DNA of 64,000 nt from Thermoguttaceae bacterium. Lineage in GTDB: Bacteria; Planctomycetota; Planctomycetia; Pirellulales; Thermoguttaceae. Below the pieces are notes generated by a model. The model was not told the origin of the DNA. It was given only the letters and a program-made list of their open reading frames with translations, and made no database searches. Location of the stretch: assembly GCA_017434455.1 (NCBI GenBank), contig JAFRFG010000035.1, positions 1-64,000 of the forward strand, read 5' to 3'. A program made the translations under genes and the position numbers. Shown piece by piece: positions 1 through 9,403 of this stretch (its first letter is position 1; every line of letters begins with the position of its first letter).

Positions 1-57
1 CCGGGGCGGAAAGGTAGTGCAAAACAAGTAGCGCCAAAAATAGAGGAGCTCAAATAA
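1..57 (+). CDS. Possible C-terminal tail of an upstream gene
   Basis: Frame 1 is open from the first base to a TAA at 55-57, giving an 18-residue tail that ends in IEELK. The stop is followed at once by a strong hairpin with a T-run in the plus direction, as expected for the end of a plus-strand gene. The other two plus frames hit stops within about 31 bases. The tail is too short to identify and could be chance. Confidence 0.3.
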   Translation, partial: PGRKGSAKQVAPKIEELK

Positions 58-84
58 AGAGGGGCCGGACCGCCCCTCTTTTTT
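56..84. terminator. Rho-independent terminator, possibly bidirectional
   Basis: A 9-bp perfect stem (57-65 with 72-80) surrounds a 6-base loop and runs into six T on the plus strand. The minus strand has a weaker interrupted T tract. It lies 20 bases past the stop of the minus-strand sugar transporter and directly after the partial plus-strand frame, so it may serve both. Confidence 0.75.
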
Positions 85-103
85 ATTGGAAGAACGAACG
101 CGT

Positions 104-1156
104 TTACAGCTTCGTCCAGATAATCAGCCCCAAGCCGACGATGAAGGCGAGGAACATCGCGACGAGATACTTGGTCGTCCCCTTGGGAGCGTCGCGGAAC
201 TCACGCCAGATAAAAACTCCCCAGATCGCCGACATCAGCGTGGCGCCCTGACCGAGCCCGTAGGCGATCGCCGGGGAAGCGACCCCCGAGGCGACCACGT
301 TGAGCGTCATGCCGATCGCCCAAATGATACCGCCGATGATCCCCCAGAGGTGGTCGCTCGCGCGTCCCGAGAAATAGGCGCCCAGCGCCACGGGAGTCCC
401 GACGATCGGTTTCTTCATCAAGATAGGCATCACGATGAAGTTGCTCACCAAAATACCGATCGAGAAGACGAAGTTCGCCGCGTACGGGGTCATTTTGCCG
501 GCTTCCAGGCGGGCGCCTTCCTGCTGGAGGTTGGCCAGCGTCAGCGCGCTGTCCGACGCCCCTTCGACCCCGGTGATCGACTTGGCGACAAAGAAGTAAA
601 ACAGAGACATCAAAATACCGCAGAGGATCGACAGCGTCAGTCCCTTGCCCATCGAAGTATCGGCCGTCTTCGGGAGCTTGCTGTACGCCACGGCGTTGAG
701 GATGATCGCGTAGGTGACCAGCGCGATTCCCGGGAAGAGAATATACGGTTTCCCCGCGGCCGCCGGGTCGCCGAGATAGTTCACCAGCACGCCGAGCACC
801 AGGGCCAAACCGATCCCGACCGGGAAGGCGACCGCCATTCCCGCCACGGCGATCGCCGCCACCAGAAGGATATTGGCGATGTTAAAGACCACGCCCCCGG
901 CGAACGCCCACAAAAGCGACTCGCGGCTGGCCTGTTTTAAGCTTTCGCAAAAAGACATCCCGTACTGGCCGTGCGATCCCATCGTCAGACCGAAGACCAA
1001 AGCGGCCAGGACGACGCCGAAGACGTAGTCCCAGTAGAAGAGCTCGTAGCGCCAGGTCTTTCCGACGAGCTTTTGAGTATTTCCCCACGATCCCCAGCAG
1101 AACATCGTGATCACACAGAACAATACGGCGATACCGTAACTTGCGAGCATTACCAT
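104..1156 (-). CDS. GRP/RhaT-type sugar transporter (DMT superfamily)
   Basis: This is a 350-residue integral membrane protein with about ten hydrophobic helices filling almost the whole length. The N-terminus carries the motif FCWGSWGNTQK, which I associate with the glucose/ribose porter and L-rhamnose symporter (RhaT) branch of the drug/metabolite transporter superfamily. Such proteins import a monosaccharide through the inner membrane. The substrate cannot be read from sequence; rhamnose, fucose or glucose are all possible. It stands alone, separated by about 80 bases from the following minus-strand oxidoreductase gene and ended by the terminator at 56-84. Confidence 0.75.
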   Translation of the reverse strand: MVMLASYGIAVLFCVITMFCWGSWGNTQKLVGKTWRYELFYWDYVFGVVLAALVFGLTMGSHGQYGMSFCESLKQASRESLLWAFAGGVVFNIANILLVAAIAVAGMAVAFPVGIGLALVLGVLVNYLGDPAAAGKPYILFPGIALVTYAIILNAVAYSKLPKTADTSMGKGLTLSILCGILMSLFYFFVAKSITGVEGASDSALTLANLQQEGARLEAGKMTPYAANFVFSIGILVSNFIVMPILMKKPIVGTPVALGAYFSGRASDHLWGIIGGIIWAIGMTLNVVASGVASPAIAYGLGQGATLMSAIWGVFIWREFRDAPKGTTKYLVAMFLAFIVGLGLIIWTKL

Positions 1157-1235
1157 GGCGTACCTCTTCCTATACGTTTATTGAACGCTGCTGACAAAAA
1201 CAGCGTTTACCGGAAAACCCGGCGACAAAAATATT

Positions 1236-2081
1236 TTAGCTTCCGGGGCGGGAGGTGTCAAATGTTTTGCGGGAATGGGGGCGAAAACCGCCGTTGATCT
1301 CAATGTTTTGAGCGTTGATATAAGAGGCCCTCTGCGAAATGAGGAACTCGGCCAGACTCGCCACCTCTTCGGGGGACCCCCAGCGATCGAGGAGAGACTC
1401 GTCGCGGTGACGTTTGACCGCTGTTGGAGCGCTTTTGCCCCAGGTGGTCTCGATCCAGCCGGGGGAGATGGTCAGGACGCGGACAAACGGGGCGAGCTCT
1501 TGGGCCAGCGAACGGGAAAACGCGGTGATTCCTCCCTTAGCCGCCGCGTAGAGCATTCCCGACTCTCCGGCCATCCCGCGCGCGGCGCCGTCCCAGCCGA
1601 AGAAGAGGATCGACGCGTTGATGGGGGAGACGGTAGTATGCTCGATCTGATTGAGCATCATCAGCTCGGTCATCCTCAAACCAACCCGGCGCGACATTCT
1701 GATCGGGGCCTCGAGGTCGACCGACAGAATCATTTTCAGCCGAACGTCGAAGGGGAGCTCCTTGGTTTTGGAGTTCATCAAATCGACTCCCGCGGCGTTG
1801 ATCCACGAGATCGTCCCGATGCTTTGGGGGTTGAATCGATCCAGCCACACGAGCGCCTCGTCGACGAAGCGGTCCTGTTCCTCGCTTTTGGACAGATCGG
1901 CCTTAAAGGTCTCGATCCCGATCGAAGAACCCCCGATCGCGCGGCCGAGCGCTTGGAGCTCGTCGTAGCGGCTGTTGGCCTGAAGGAGGAGGATCGTCCC
2001 CGGTTTGGCCAAAGTCCGCGCTAAGGCCAGACCGATTCCGCCGCTGGCGCCCGTGATGAAGATGATTCTTTTTTTGTCCAC
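1236..2081 (-). CDS. Short-chain dehydrogenase/reductase (SDR)
   Basis: This 281-residue protein has the classical SDR layout: an N-terminal TGASGGIG dinucleotide-binding loop, an INAAG segment in place of the usual NNAG, and a YAAAK catalytic pair followed by a typical SPGWIETTW loop. It is probably a cytoplasmic NAD(P)-dependent oxidoreductase; the substrate is unknown. Translation appears to start at GTG, preceded by a G-rich stretch that could act as ribosome-binding site. The gene lies 22 bases downstream of galE on the same strand and may be cotranscribed with it, which hints at a role in nucleotide-sugar or envelope metabolism without proving it. Confidence 0.82.
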   Translation of the reverse strand: MDKKRIIFITGASGGIGLALARTLAKPGTILLLQANSRYDELQALGRAIGGSSIGIETFKADLSKSEEQDRFVDEALVWLDRFNPQSIGTISWINAAGVDLMNSKTKELPFDVRLKMILSVDLEAPIRMSRRVGLRMTELMMLNQIEHTTVSPINASILFFGWDGAARGMAGESGMLYAAAKGGITAFSRSLAQELAPFVRVLTISPGWIETTWGKSAPTAVKRHRDESLLDRWGSPEEVASLAEFLISQRASYINAQNIEINGGFRPHSRKTFDTSRPGS

Positions 2082-2103
2082 GCGGCCCCCCGTTTGAGGT
2101 TAA

Positions 2104-3093
2104 TCAAGATCCATAGCCGTTGGGATGGCTTTTATGCCAATTCCAGGCGGTGGCGATGACATCGTCGACCTCGGTATGTTTCGGCGACCACCCCAGTTCG
2201 CGCTGGATTTTCTCGGACGAGGTGTAAAGGGTTCCCGGGTCGCCGCTGCGGCGGGGGCCTACCTGGTGGGGGATCTTCCGGCCGACTACCCGCTCGGCGG
2301 CGTCGAGCATCTCCTGAACGGAATAACCCCGGCCGATGCCGAGGTTGTAGTAGCGGCGGTCCCCATCTTTTAGGGCATCCAGCGCCAGAATGTGGGCGTC
2401 GATCAAATCTTCAACGTGGACATAATCGCGCACACAGGTTCCGTCGGGGGTGGGGTAGTCGTTCCCGAAGAGGGTGAAACTCTCTTTCTTGCCGAGCGGA
2501 ACAAAGAGAATATTAGGGATGATATGCGTTTCGGGGGTATGATCCTCACCGATGTCGCCGCTGAGCGAATCGCCGGCGACATTGAAATAGCGAAGGATAC
2601 AGTAACCGAACTTGGGGTTGGCGTCGGCGTAGTCCCGAAGGATCTGTTCTACCATCCACTTGGAACGGCCGTACGGATTGATGGGACGCTGCGGCGAGGT
2701 CTCAACAATCGGAACTTCCTCCGGCTCGCCGAAGGTCGCCGCGGTGGAGCTGAACACCATTTTTCTGACCCCGGCGCGGTCCATCGCGCTCAGAAGCGAA
2801 ATGGCGCCGGCGGTATTGTTGGCGTAGTAACGCAGCGGCTGCTGAACCGATTCTCCGACGTAGGTCAGAGCGGCGAAGTGCAGAACCGCCTCGATTTTGT
2901 AGTCGGTCAAGATGCCGACGATTTTATCGGTTTCGGCCAGATCGGCCTGGAAGAAAGGGACGTTTTCCGGAACGGCCTGGCGGTGGCCGCGAAAGAGATT
3001 ATCCATTACCACGGGCGTGTCGCCGTGCGCCAAAAGGGCGCGCACCGCGTGAGAACCGATATAACCCGCCCCGCCGGTCACAAGAACATTCAC
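2104..3093 (-). CDS. galE: UDP-glucose 4-epimerase
   Basis: The protein interconverts UDP-glucose and UDP-galactose using bound NAD in the cytoplasm. The 329-residue sequence opens with the Rossmann motif GGAGYIGSH, has the GalE segment FSSTAATFG, and carries the catalytic YGRSK pair. Length and order match the GalE family. The start is GTG, supported by a GAGG ribosome-binding site 6-9 bases upstream. It precedes the SDR gene by 22 bases on the same strand. A TATAAT-like hexamer on the minus strand lies about 130 bases upstream, but no convincing -35 box is present. Confidence 0.93.
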   Translation of the reverse strand: MNVLVTGGAGYIGSHAVRALLAHGDTPVVMDNLFRGHRQAVPENVPFFQADLAETDKIVGILTDYKIEAVLHFAALTYVGESVQQPLRYYANNTAGAISLLSAMDRAGVRKMVFSSTAATFGEPEEVPIVETSPQRPINPYGRSKWMVEQILRDYADANPKFGYCILRYFNVAGDSLSGDIGEDHTPETHIIPNILFVPLGKKESFTLFGNDYPTPDGTCVRDYVHVEDLIDAHILALDALKDGDRRYYNLGIGRGYSVQEMLDAAERVVGRKIPHQVGPRRSGDPGTLYTSSEKIQRELGWSPKHTEVDDVIATAWNWHKSHPNGYGS

Positions 3094-3310
3094 GATTGAC
3101 CTCGATTGCTTTTAACGAACTTTACACGGCTGTTTCGGTGTTTTCGAAGGGGAAAGCCGCGTTCCTGCCTATGCGGACAACTCAATGGTGTCAGAACAGC
3201 ACAAACACCCCTGTGCACGCCGGTAATTATACCGCGAACAACAGGCGCGTACTATAGGCGCCGGAAAGGGCCGGACGAGAAGGATCTTCTGAAAAGTTGT
3301 TTTTTATGGC

Positions 3311-4270
3311 TTACCGGAAAATTTCTCCGTCGGCCATTCGGTAGCCGATCAGGAACTCTTTGCCGGTCATGACCCGCTTGCCGGCCGGTTGGATTCGGTC
3401 GACTTGGAGGACTCCGTCCCCGCAGCGGATCAAGAGCCGACCGGCTTTCGGACGGATCACCTCGCCGATTTTCGCGTCGTCCGGGGGTGTCAAGACGGTG
3501 CGGGTGAAGGGACCGAGGATCAGGCGCATCGGCGGTTTGCCGTCGCGCGTCCAGTCCGAGAAAGTCTTGGGCCACGGCTGGAAGGCGCGGTACTGATTGA
3601 TGATTTCGAGCATCGTTTTGGACCAATCGATGCGTCCTTCCTCTTTGCGGATCTTGGGAGCGCGGGTCGCCTTACGGTCATTTTGGGGAAGGGGCTGGGC
3701 TTTGCCCGAGGCGATGAGGTCAAACGCCCGAAGAACCAGCGGCGCGCCGAGGCGCGAGAGCCGTTCCTCAATTTCAACGACGGTCTGCTGTTCGGTCAGG
3801 TCGTACGAAACCGGGTCTTTCGCGCTGAGAATCACCGGTCCGGCGTCGACCTGGGGAACAATGTGAATGACCGAGACGCCGAAGATGGTCTCCCCGGCGA
3901 GAATGGCCCGATGGACCGGGGCGGCGCCGCGGTAGCGCGGCAAAAGAGAACCATGGAGATTGACGCCGCCGTAAGGGGCGGCGGCGATCACGTCGGGGTG
4001 GAGAATCTTTCCGTAGTCGCAGATAAAGAGAATATCGGGGGAGAAAGACTTTAACAGCTCGATTCCCTCGGGGGTATTGATGTCGGCCAAGTTCACCACC
4101 GGAATCGCGTGATCTTGGGCGATCCGGCGCACCGCGGACAGTTCGGTCTTTTTACGGGTTTTCCCACGAAGCGGAAAGACAAACAGCGCGGCGGCCTCAT
4201 GCTCAGACGAGGCGATGGCCTCAAACGAGGGAGCGGCGAAGTCGCCGTTGGCTAAGGTGACTACCTTCAT
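3311..4270 (-). CDS. fmt: Methionyl-tRNA formyltransferase
   Basis: Fmt formylates the amino group of methionyl-initiator tRNA using 10-formyl-tetrahydrofolate. At 319 residues it has family length. The diagnostic HGSLLPRYRGAAP loop is present, with the catalytic Asn-His-Asp environment expected around residues 105-145, and a C-terminal OB-like domain follows from about residue 205. It starts four bases after the stop of the upstream small exported protein, so the two are very probably cotranscribed. The usual partner gene def (peptide deformylase) is not next to it here. Confidence 0.93.
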   Translation of the reverse strand: MKVVTLANGDFAAPSFEAIASSEHEAAALFVFPLRGKTRKKTELSAVRRIAQDHAIPVVNLADINTPEGIELLKSFSPDILFICDYGKILHPDVIAAAPYGGVNLHGSLLPRYRGAAPVHRAILAGETIFGVSVIHIVPQVDAGPVILSAKDPVSYDLTEQQTVVEIEERLSRLGAPLVLRAFDLIASGKAQPLPQNDRKATRAPKIRKEEGRIDWSKTMLEIINQYRAFQPWPKTFSDWTRDGKPPMRLILGPFTRTVLTPPDDAKIGEVIRPKAGRLLIRCGDGVLQVDRIQPAGKRVMTGKEFLIGYRMADGEIFR

Positions 4271-4273
4271 GGT

Positions 4274-4957
4274 TTAGAGTTTGGGGTCGTCATTGAGCAG
4301 GGCGATTTGAGTACTCAGATCGACGTCGCTTCGACTGGGGCGGAACCAAGGGAACCAACTGTCGGAGAAGGGGAAAAGACCCTCCCAGGGGGAAGCGATC
4401 GCCTCGGTGGAGCTGTCGATAATTTCGCCGCCGAGAATCCGCCGGTTTTTGGCCATCAGCGACTGGAGAACCTGCCGATAGCGGTAGTCGCTCCAGGTGA
4501 AGATACCGAAGATCAACAGTCCCAGCATCGTGGCCAGAAGAACTCCGGAATCTTCACCGGAGGCGGTTTCGGACTCGGAGGAGCCATCGTCCAGCAGGGT
4601 ACCGGCCGAAGGGGTCGACATCGTCAGGAACCCTTGAGGATAAAGGTTATTCGACGGCTTTTGGACCGGTTCGGGGGGACGATTTTGAAGGTCGTCATCC
4701 AGCGAAGAACCAAGCCCGGCGGCATCGCGCAAGGAGCGCGAGGGGGTGCCGGTGGGGTTCCCGTCAAAATCTTGGCTTCTGGAGCGTGACGCGGAACTGT
4801 TTCGCGGCGGGATGACGCTGTCGTCCGTGCGCGTGGTCTGTTTCGTCTCGTGGGAGGGACGAAGAATATCGTCGTCGGCGGCGTTTGAGCCGGCGGCGGC
4901 GCCTAACAGACAAAGCGCCGCGGCGGCCAATACAACTCGCGATAGAATGCGGGACAT
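4274..4957 (-). CDS. Exported single-span membrane protein of unknown function
   Basis: I do not recognise this 227-residue protein. It begins with a signal peptide (MSRILSRVVLAAAALCLLGA), continues with a Ser/Asp/Pro-rich low-complexity stretch, and has one hydrophobic span around residues 130-150 (LATMLGLLIFGIFTW) followed by a charged cytoplasmic-like tail. The in-frame ATG at 4957 is preferred over the upstream one at 5020 because it places the signal peptide at the N-terminus. It is only four bases upstream of fmt, so both are probably one transcript. Confidence 0.6.
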   Translation of the reverse strand: MSRILSRVVLAAAALCLLGAAAGSNAADDDILRPSHETKQTTRTDDSVIPPRNSSASRSRSQDFDGNPTGTPSRSLRDAAGLGSSLDDDLQNRPPEPVQKPSNNLYPQGFLTMSTPSAGTLLDDGSSESETASGEDSGVLLATMLGLLIFGIFTWSDYRYRQVLQSLMAKNRRILGGEIIDSSTEAIASPWEGLFPFSDSWFPWFRPSRSDVDLSTQIALLNDDPKL

Positions 4958-5141
4958 GGTTCGCGTTTCCCTAACTTGACAACAGTGCCTTCGGCCTTCT
5001 TCCTTTTGGGGGAAGAACACTTCTCAAATACCCCATCAATGATAACGCTTTTGACTGTTCAAGGCAATATGGACATATCCTCTTTCCCCCCGATACCCTA
5101 TTTGCCGAAAAGGCCCTTCGGGCCGCAAGAGGAGTTCGAAC

Positions 5142-5170
5142 TTGTTTTTTTGTTTCCCTCGGGGTACAAT
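5142..5170 (+). promoter_or_regulatory. Sigma-70-like promoter for the secreted GDPD gene
   Basis: A TTGTTT hexamer at 5142-5147 and TACAAT at 5165-5170 are separated by 17 bases. The predicted transcript would have a leader of about 50 bases ending in an AAGGAG ribosome-binding site before the ATG at 5227. Confidence 0.55.
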
Positions 5171-5226
5171 CCTCCGTTATAAAAAGACGTATTTCCCCAA
5201 ACATTTGCCTCAAGGAGTTTTTCCCC

Positions 5227-6072
5227 ATGAAAAATATCGCTCTGCTTTTCGGGCTGCTGGCCGCCCCGCTGCTTGCCGCCTTTGTTAACGCCCAAGAGAA
5301 CTACCCCGCTATGCCGTTCCTGCCGGTGGTCGCCCACCGCGGTTTTTCCGCCATTGCCCCCGAGAATACGCTCTCCTCGATGAAGGCCGGTATTGAGGTC
5401 GGCGCCAGCGGCTGCGAGATGGATATCTATCAGACCAAAGACGGCGTGATGTACCTCAACCACGACGGCACGCTCGAGCGGATCGCCGGTGTGAATGTCA
5501 AGGCCTGGGATGTCACCTTCGAGGAACTCCGCAAACTCGACGCCGGCGCCTGGAAAGGGGAACAGTTCAAGGGAGAGAAATACCCCACGCTCGACGAGGC
5601 GCTGGAACTGTTCAGTCAGTCCGATGTCTACGCGGTCATCGAGATCAAGGCCGACGGTTTTGAAGAGAAGCTCATTGAGTCGGTCCGTGCTCACAAGATG
5701 GATAAGCAGACAGTCCTGATCGACTTCTCCGCCAAGCGGGTCAAGAAGTTCCGTCAGATCGCTCCCGATATCCCGTGCGCCTGGCTGGTGTCATTCGACG
5801 AAAAAGTCACCGTCGACGAGGCCTATGCCAAGATTACGCAGACACTCAAAGATTGTGGGACGAACGTGGTCGATATGCTCTACACCAATGCCACTCCCGA
5901 GCTTCTCGAGCGTTTGGCCGCCAGCGGCATCGAGGTGATGGTCTGGACGGCCGATAACCCGGCGGATATCGCTCGTCTCTATGGCTATGGGATCCGCAGC
6001 ATCACTACCAACCGCCCCGATCTGGCTTTAGAGGCTCTCAAAGAAGGCGGCATCAAGGGGATGGAGAAGTAA
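5227..6072 (+). CDS. Secreted glycerophosphodiester phosphodiesterase
   Basis: Enzymes of this family hydrolyse glycerophosphodiesters to glycerol-3-phosphate and an alcohol. The 281-residue protein has a signal peptide ending near residue 22 (VNAQ), then the family hallmarks: VAHRGFS with the first catalytic His, APENT with the metal-binding Glu, the EMDIYQTKDG segment with metal ligands, and NHDGTLER with the second catalytic His. The C-terminal VWTADNP segment matches the final TIM-barrel strands. An AAGGAG site precedes the ATG. The GTG-started PHP protein gene follows 47 bases later and probably shares the transcript. The exported location suggests scavenging of phospholipid or teichoic-acid-type diesters. 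Confidence 0.9.
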   Translation: MKNIALLFGLLAAPLLAAFVNAQENYPAMPFLPVVAHRGFSAIAPENTLSSMKAGIEVGASGCEMDIYQTKDGVMYLNHDGTLERIAGVNVKAWDVTFEELRKLDAGAWKGEQFKGEKYPTLDEALELFSQSDVYAVIEIKADGFEEKLIESVRAHKMDKQTVLIDFSAKRVKKFRQIAPDIPCAWLVSFDEKVTVDEAYAKITQTLKDCGTNVVDMLYTNATPELLERLAASGIEVMVWTADNPADIARLYGYGIRSITTNRPDLALEALKEGGIKGMEK

Positions 6073-6119
6073 GTATTTCTTCCCCAAGCAAAAAGCATAA
6101 CTCAAGAAAGGACAAGACA

Positions 6120-7487
6120 GTGCAGCGTCGTGATTTTCTAAAAACCTCGATGGCCTTGGCCGCGGCGGCGGCCATGCGCGGCGTGACGGCTCAAGAGAAA
6201 CCCTCGCCGCGTTGGTACAAGGGGAACATCCACTGCCACTCGCAGTGGAGCGACGGTAAGGATCTTCCCGAGGTTACGGTCAACGAGTACAAAAAGAAGG
6301 GTTACCAGTTCTTCTGCCTCTCCGACCACAATATCCTCCAGACCGATCGGCTTCGCTTCAACGGTTTCGCGATGGATTTCACCCCGAAGGACCTCACTCC
6401 CTTCGAGGGGAAGACCTCGTTCTGGAAGCGCGTCGCCCCGTCGTGGGGGTGGCCGAATCTCCTCGAGGAAGATATCAAGCGCGCCCAGGATTTCTTCGGC
6501 GCCGATTCGGTCGATATCATCGATACCGCTGAAGGACGTTATGTCCGCATGAAGACCTTCGACGAACTCAACGCGCAGTTCGGCGAACCGGGGAAATTCC
6601 TGATGATGCCCGGTTTTGAGATGACGGCGCATTTTGTTCACACCAACTGCGTCAATGTCAGGGAAGATTACTTCGTCGAAATCGACGACGACGGTCAAAC
6701 CGACGCGCTGCTCAAAAAGTCGGCCGATACCGCCAAGCAAACGTATGCCGACTACGACCAGCCGTGGCTCTTTACGGTGAACCACCCGCAGTGGCAGTAC
6801 TACAACATTCAGCCCAGTTCGCTGATTTCCCGTCCCGACTTGATCCAGATGGAGCTGCTGAACAACGGCACCGGCGGCCCGTTGTGTCCCGACGCTTGGA
6901 CCCCCGAAAGTTTCTTCGATGTGGTCAACGCCTGGCGCGCGTCGCACGACCAGCATCTTCTGATGGGGACCGGGACCGACGATTCCCACGGCTGCTTCCG
7001 GACCGATTATCTCCCGTTCAAGGCCTGGCAGCATGTCCGCTGCAGTGAACTGACCCCGGGGGCGATCTTCGCCGCGATGAATCGCGGCGATTCCTATTGT
7101 TCCAACGGCATTGAGCTCGAAGATCTGGCGTTCGACGGCAGGACGCTTCAGCTGCGCGCCGTTGAGGGGGAAGGGAAATACCGCATCGATTTCATCGGGA
7201 CCAAGAAAGATTACGACCCGACCCCCAAGGCATACGACGTCGCGGCCTCTCAGGGACTTCGCGCGCGTCAGATCGAGTCTTACTCGCCGCAGATCGGGAA
7301 GGTTCTCGCCACGGTCGAGGGACGGGAGGCCAGCTACACGCTGCAGGCCGACGATCTCTATGTCCGCGCCCGCGTTTATCGCCTGGGCGAGAACAACGAT
7401 CCGGTGGTTCGTCCCGAATCGGGGCTTTTAGACTTCGCCGCCTGGACCCAGAGCTATGCCCCGGGTCAGCCGCTTGAGACTTTCTGA
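6120..7487 (+). CDS. Tat-exported PHP-type metal-dependent hydrolase-like protein
   Basis: The 455-residue protein begins with a twin-arginine signal (QRRDFLK followed by an alanine-rich hydrophobic stretch). The PHP-type metal site is visible as NIHCHSQWSDG near residue 38 and CLSDHN near residue 67. PHP proteins usually bind two or three metal ions and hydrolyse phosphoesters, but the substrate here is unknown. A late GTGTDDSHG segment near residue 283 probably adds another metal ligand. The C-terminal 100 residues look like a beta-rich accessory domain. Translation starts at GTG after an AAAGGA site. It follows the GDPD gene by 47 bases, so a joint role in phosphodiester use is plausible. 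Confidence 0.75.
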   Translation: MQRRDFLKTSMALAAAAAMRGVTAQEKPSPRWYKGNIHCHSQWSDGKDLPEVTVNEYKKKGYQFFCLSDHNILQTDRLRFNGFAMDFTPKDLTPFEGKTSFWKRVAPSWGWPNLLEEDIKRAQDFFGADSVDIIDTAEGRYVRMKTFDELNAQFGEPGKFLMMPGFEMTAHFVHTNCVNVREDYFVEIDDDGQTDALLKKSADTAKQTYADYDQPWLFTVNHPQWQYYNIQPSSLISRPDLIQMELLNNGTGGPLCPDAWTPESFFDVVNAWRASHDQHLLMGTGTDDSHGCFRTDYLPFKAWQHVRCSELTPGAIFAAMNRGDSYCSNGIELEDLAFDGRTLQLRAVEGEGKYRIDFIGTKKDYDPTPKAYDVAASQGLRARQIESYSPQIGKVLATVEGREASYTLQADDLYVRARVYRLGENNDPVVRPESGLLDFAAWTQSYAPGQPLETF

Positions 7488-7506
7488 TAAACCCCTCCTC
7501 AGGCGT

Positions 7507-7542
7507 AAAAAAAGCCCCCTTTCGAAAAAGGGGGCTTTTTTT
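7507..7542. terminator. Strong bidirectional terminator
   Basis: A 9-bp GC-rich stem (7514-7522 with 7527-7535) with a CGAA loop is flanked by seven A and seven T, extending the pairing to 16 bp. It sits between the convergent PHP-type and DUF4886 genes and serves both strands. Confidence 0.92.
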
Positions 7543-7563
7543 GCGGACAATCTCACGGACGCG

Positions 7564-8457
7564 TTATTTCTTATACCGCTCGATCACCTCTTGCGCGGTT
7601 TTGCGCATAAACTCGGCGTCCTCGGCACTGATCCCGGCGGGAACCCAGGTGATGTCGGTGGCGGGGCGGTCGAAGAGGAACGCGAACCAAACGCACGCCT
7701 GCAGATAGCGGCCCCGTTCATTGAGGTGGTAGGAGTCTCCCTCCAGCGTGTTCTCGTCTTCCCATTTTAGGTTGCCGCAGAAGTAGCGCGACATATCGGG
7801 GAGATTCGGGTAGGTCCATTTCGAGCGGTCGAGCTGCTCGTACCCGCCCGGCTGCGTTTGACGGGCCAGCTGGATCGCCTCACCGACGGGAATCACGCGG
7901 ATACCGAGCTTTCCGGCGGCATCGGCGTAGGATGACTTGACCTTTTGGAACATCTCCTCGTTTCCGGAGAACCCCCATTCTTTCATCCGCTCGTCGTCGG
8001 CGCGATACGACCAGGTCTGCTGGAACACGATCTCGGCCGTGGGCGCGTACTGATGGACGTAGTCGTACAGCTGCTGAGCGAAGGGGAAGTAAGTCTCGGG
8101 CCGCCAGCTGTTGGGGCTGTTTTGCTGAATCGAGACGAAATCCCACTCTCGGCTCTGGAGCTTCTCTTTGTAGGTGAAATCATCGAAGTAGCGGTCCGCG
8201 GGATTGGCCTCTTCCGTGACAATATTGTTCCAATGGCGTTCCAGAGAACAGCCGCCGATATAGATCGACTCGAGATGAATATCGCACCCCGGCACCGACT
8301 TGACCGCGTCGGGAAGCGCTTTTTCCAGGCAGATCGAGAAACTGTTGCCGATCGTCAAAACATTGAGGGTTTTGGTTTCGGATCCGTTCTCTTGAGAGTA
8401 GAGCGCCGCCGACAGCGCGAGGAACATCACACAGAAAAAACCGAGGGTACGTTTCAT
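7564..8457 (-). CDS. Secreted DUF4886 / SGNH-like hydrolase
   Basis: The 297-residue protein has a signal peptide (FFCVMFLALSAALYS, cut near residue 21). It is followed by the DUF4886 hallmark VLTIGNSFS near residue 33, where the Ser would be the SGNH-type nucleophile. The C-terminal DSYHLNERGRY segment near residue 247 supplies the Asp-x-x-His pair typical of SGNH esterases. Family members are usually secreted and found near glycan-degrading genes, so deacetylation of a polysaccharide is a reasonable guess. It lies 40 bases downstream of the agmatinase gene on the same strand, although the two functions are unrelated. Confidence 0.8.
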   Translation of the reverse strand: MKRTLGFFCVMFLALSAALYSQENGSETKTLNVLTIGNSFSICLEKALPDAVKSVPGCDIHLESIYIGGCSLERHWNNIVTEEANPADRYFDDFTYKEKLQSREWDFVSIQQNSPNSWRPETYFPFAQQLYDYVHQYAPTAEIVFQQTWSYRADDERMKEWGFSGNEEMFQKVKSSYADAAGKLGIRVIPVGEAIQLARQTQPGGYEQLDRSKWTYPNLPDMSRYFCGNLKWEDENTLEGDSYHLNERGRYLQACVWFAFLFDRPATDITWVPAGISAEDAEFMRKTAQEVIERYKK

Positions 8458-8497
8458 CTCTATGCCCTTGCTTTAGTGGAGTTTGTGGGGAAACGGG

Positions 8498-9403
8498 CTA
8501 GTTTTTTGAATTCTCAAGCGCCAGGTATTGAAAGTTCATGATCTTGGCCGCCAGGCGGGCGGCGAGGAACTCGGTGGTCACAAAGTTTCCACCCAGCGGC
8601 ATGGTCTCGACAATGTCGGCACCGACGACCCGTTTGGCGGCGAAGACCCGCCGCAGGATAGTCATCACCTGACGCCAGGTCAGACCGCCCGGCTCGGGGG
8701 TTCCGACACCGGGGGCGACCGCCGGATCGAAGGCGTCCATATCGAAGGTAATATAGACCACATCGGTGAGAAAATCAATAATCCGGCCGAGCGAATCGTC
8801 AAAATTTTCTTCCAGCATCACCGGGGTAATAAAGCGCTGAACCTGTTCGGGGCACTCCACCAGGTCGGTCTCGCAGAAACTGCGGATTCCCACCTGCGCC
8901 AGATGGGGAGTGATCTCCAAAACGCGGCGCATCACCGAGGCGTGGGAATGTTTGCCTCCCGGGGGAAAGCTGTCCCGCAGGTCACTGTGCGCGTCGAACT
9001 GAAGGACGCTCAATGTGGGGTAAACCTCGCGCGCGGCGCGGACGATCGGGGCGGTAATCGAGTGCTCTCCCCCCAAGATAATCGGGAAACTCTCTTCACT
9101 GAAGAGCCCGTCGGCGGCGCGGGCGATTCGTGCCATCACCTCTTCCGGGGGGAATTCTTCCAGGGGGGACGCGCCAAGTGTCACCGGCGGAAGGGTCTGA
9201 ATTCCCCTTCGCCAAAACTCGCGGCGAGATTCTTCGTCGATATATTCCATCTGATCCGATACGGCGCAGATACGTTCCGGGCCCAAGGCCGTTCCGCGCT
9301 CGAAACAGACGGTTCCCTCGTAGGGGACGGGGAGGATTTTGAAATAGGCGTTACCACTATGGTACGGTCCCGGGAGATGAAAAAAAGTGGGGGAGTCGGC
9401 CAT
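8498..9403 (-). CDS. speB: Agmatinase (ureohydrolase family)
   Basis: Agmatinase splits agmatine into putrescine and urea using a binuclear manganese site. The 301-residue sequence contains all ureohydrolase metal motifs in order: GGEHS near residue 127, FDAHSD near 148, and FDMDAFDP near 234. The GTPEPGG loop and the final glutamate-containing DIVET segment also fit. The family includes arginases, guanidinobutyrases and others, so the substrate is inferred. With nspC elsewhere in the window it suggests a putrescine-to-spermidine route through carboxyspermidine. No strong ribosome-binding site is visible before the ATG. Confidence 0.87.
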   Translation of the reverse strand: MADSPTFFHLPGPYHSGNAYFKILPVPYEGTVCFERGTALGPERICAVSDQMEYIDEESRREFWRRGIQTLPPVTLGASPLEEFPPEEVMARIARAADGLFSEESFPIILGGEHSITAPIVRAAREVYPTLSVLQFDAHSDLRDSFPPGGKHSHASVMRRVLEITPHLAQVGIRSFCETDLVECPEQVQRFITPVMLEENFDDSLGRIIDFLTDVVYITFDMDAFDPAVAPGVGTPEPGGLTWRQVMTILRRVFAAKRVVGADIVETMPLGGNFVTTEFLAARLAAKIMNFQYLALENSKN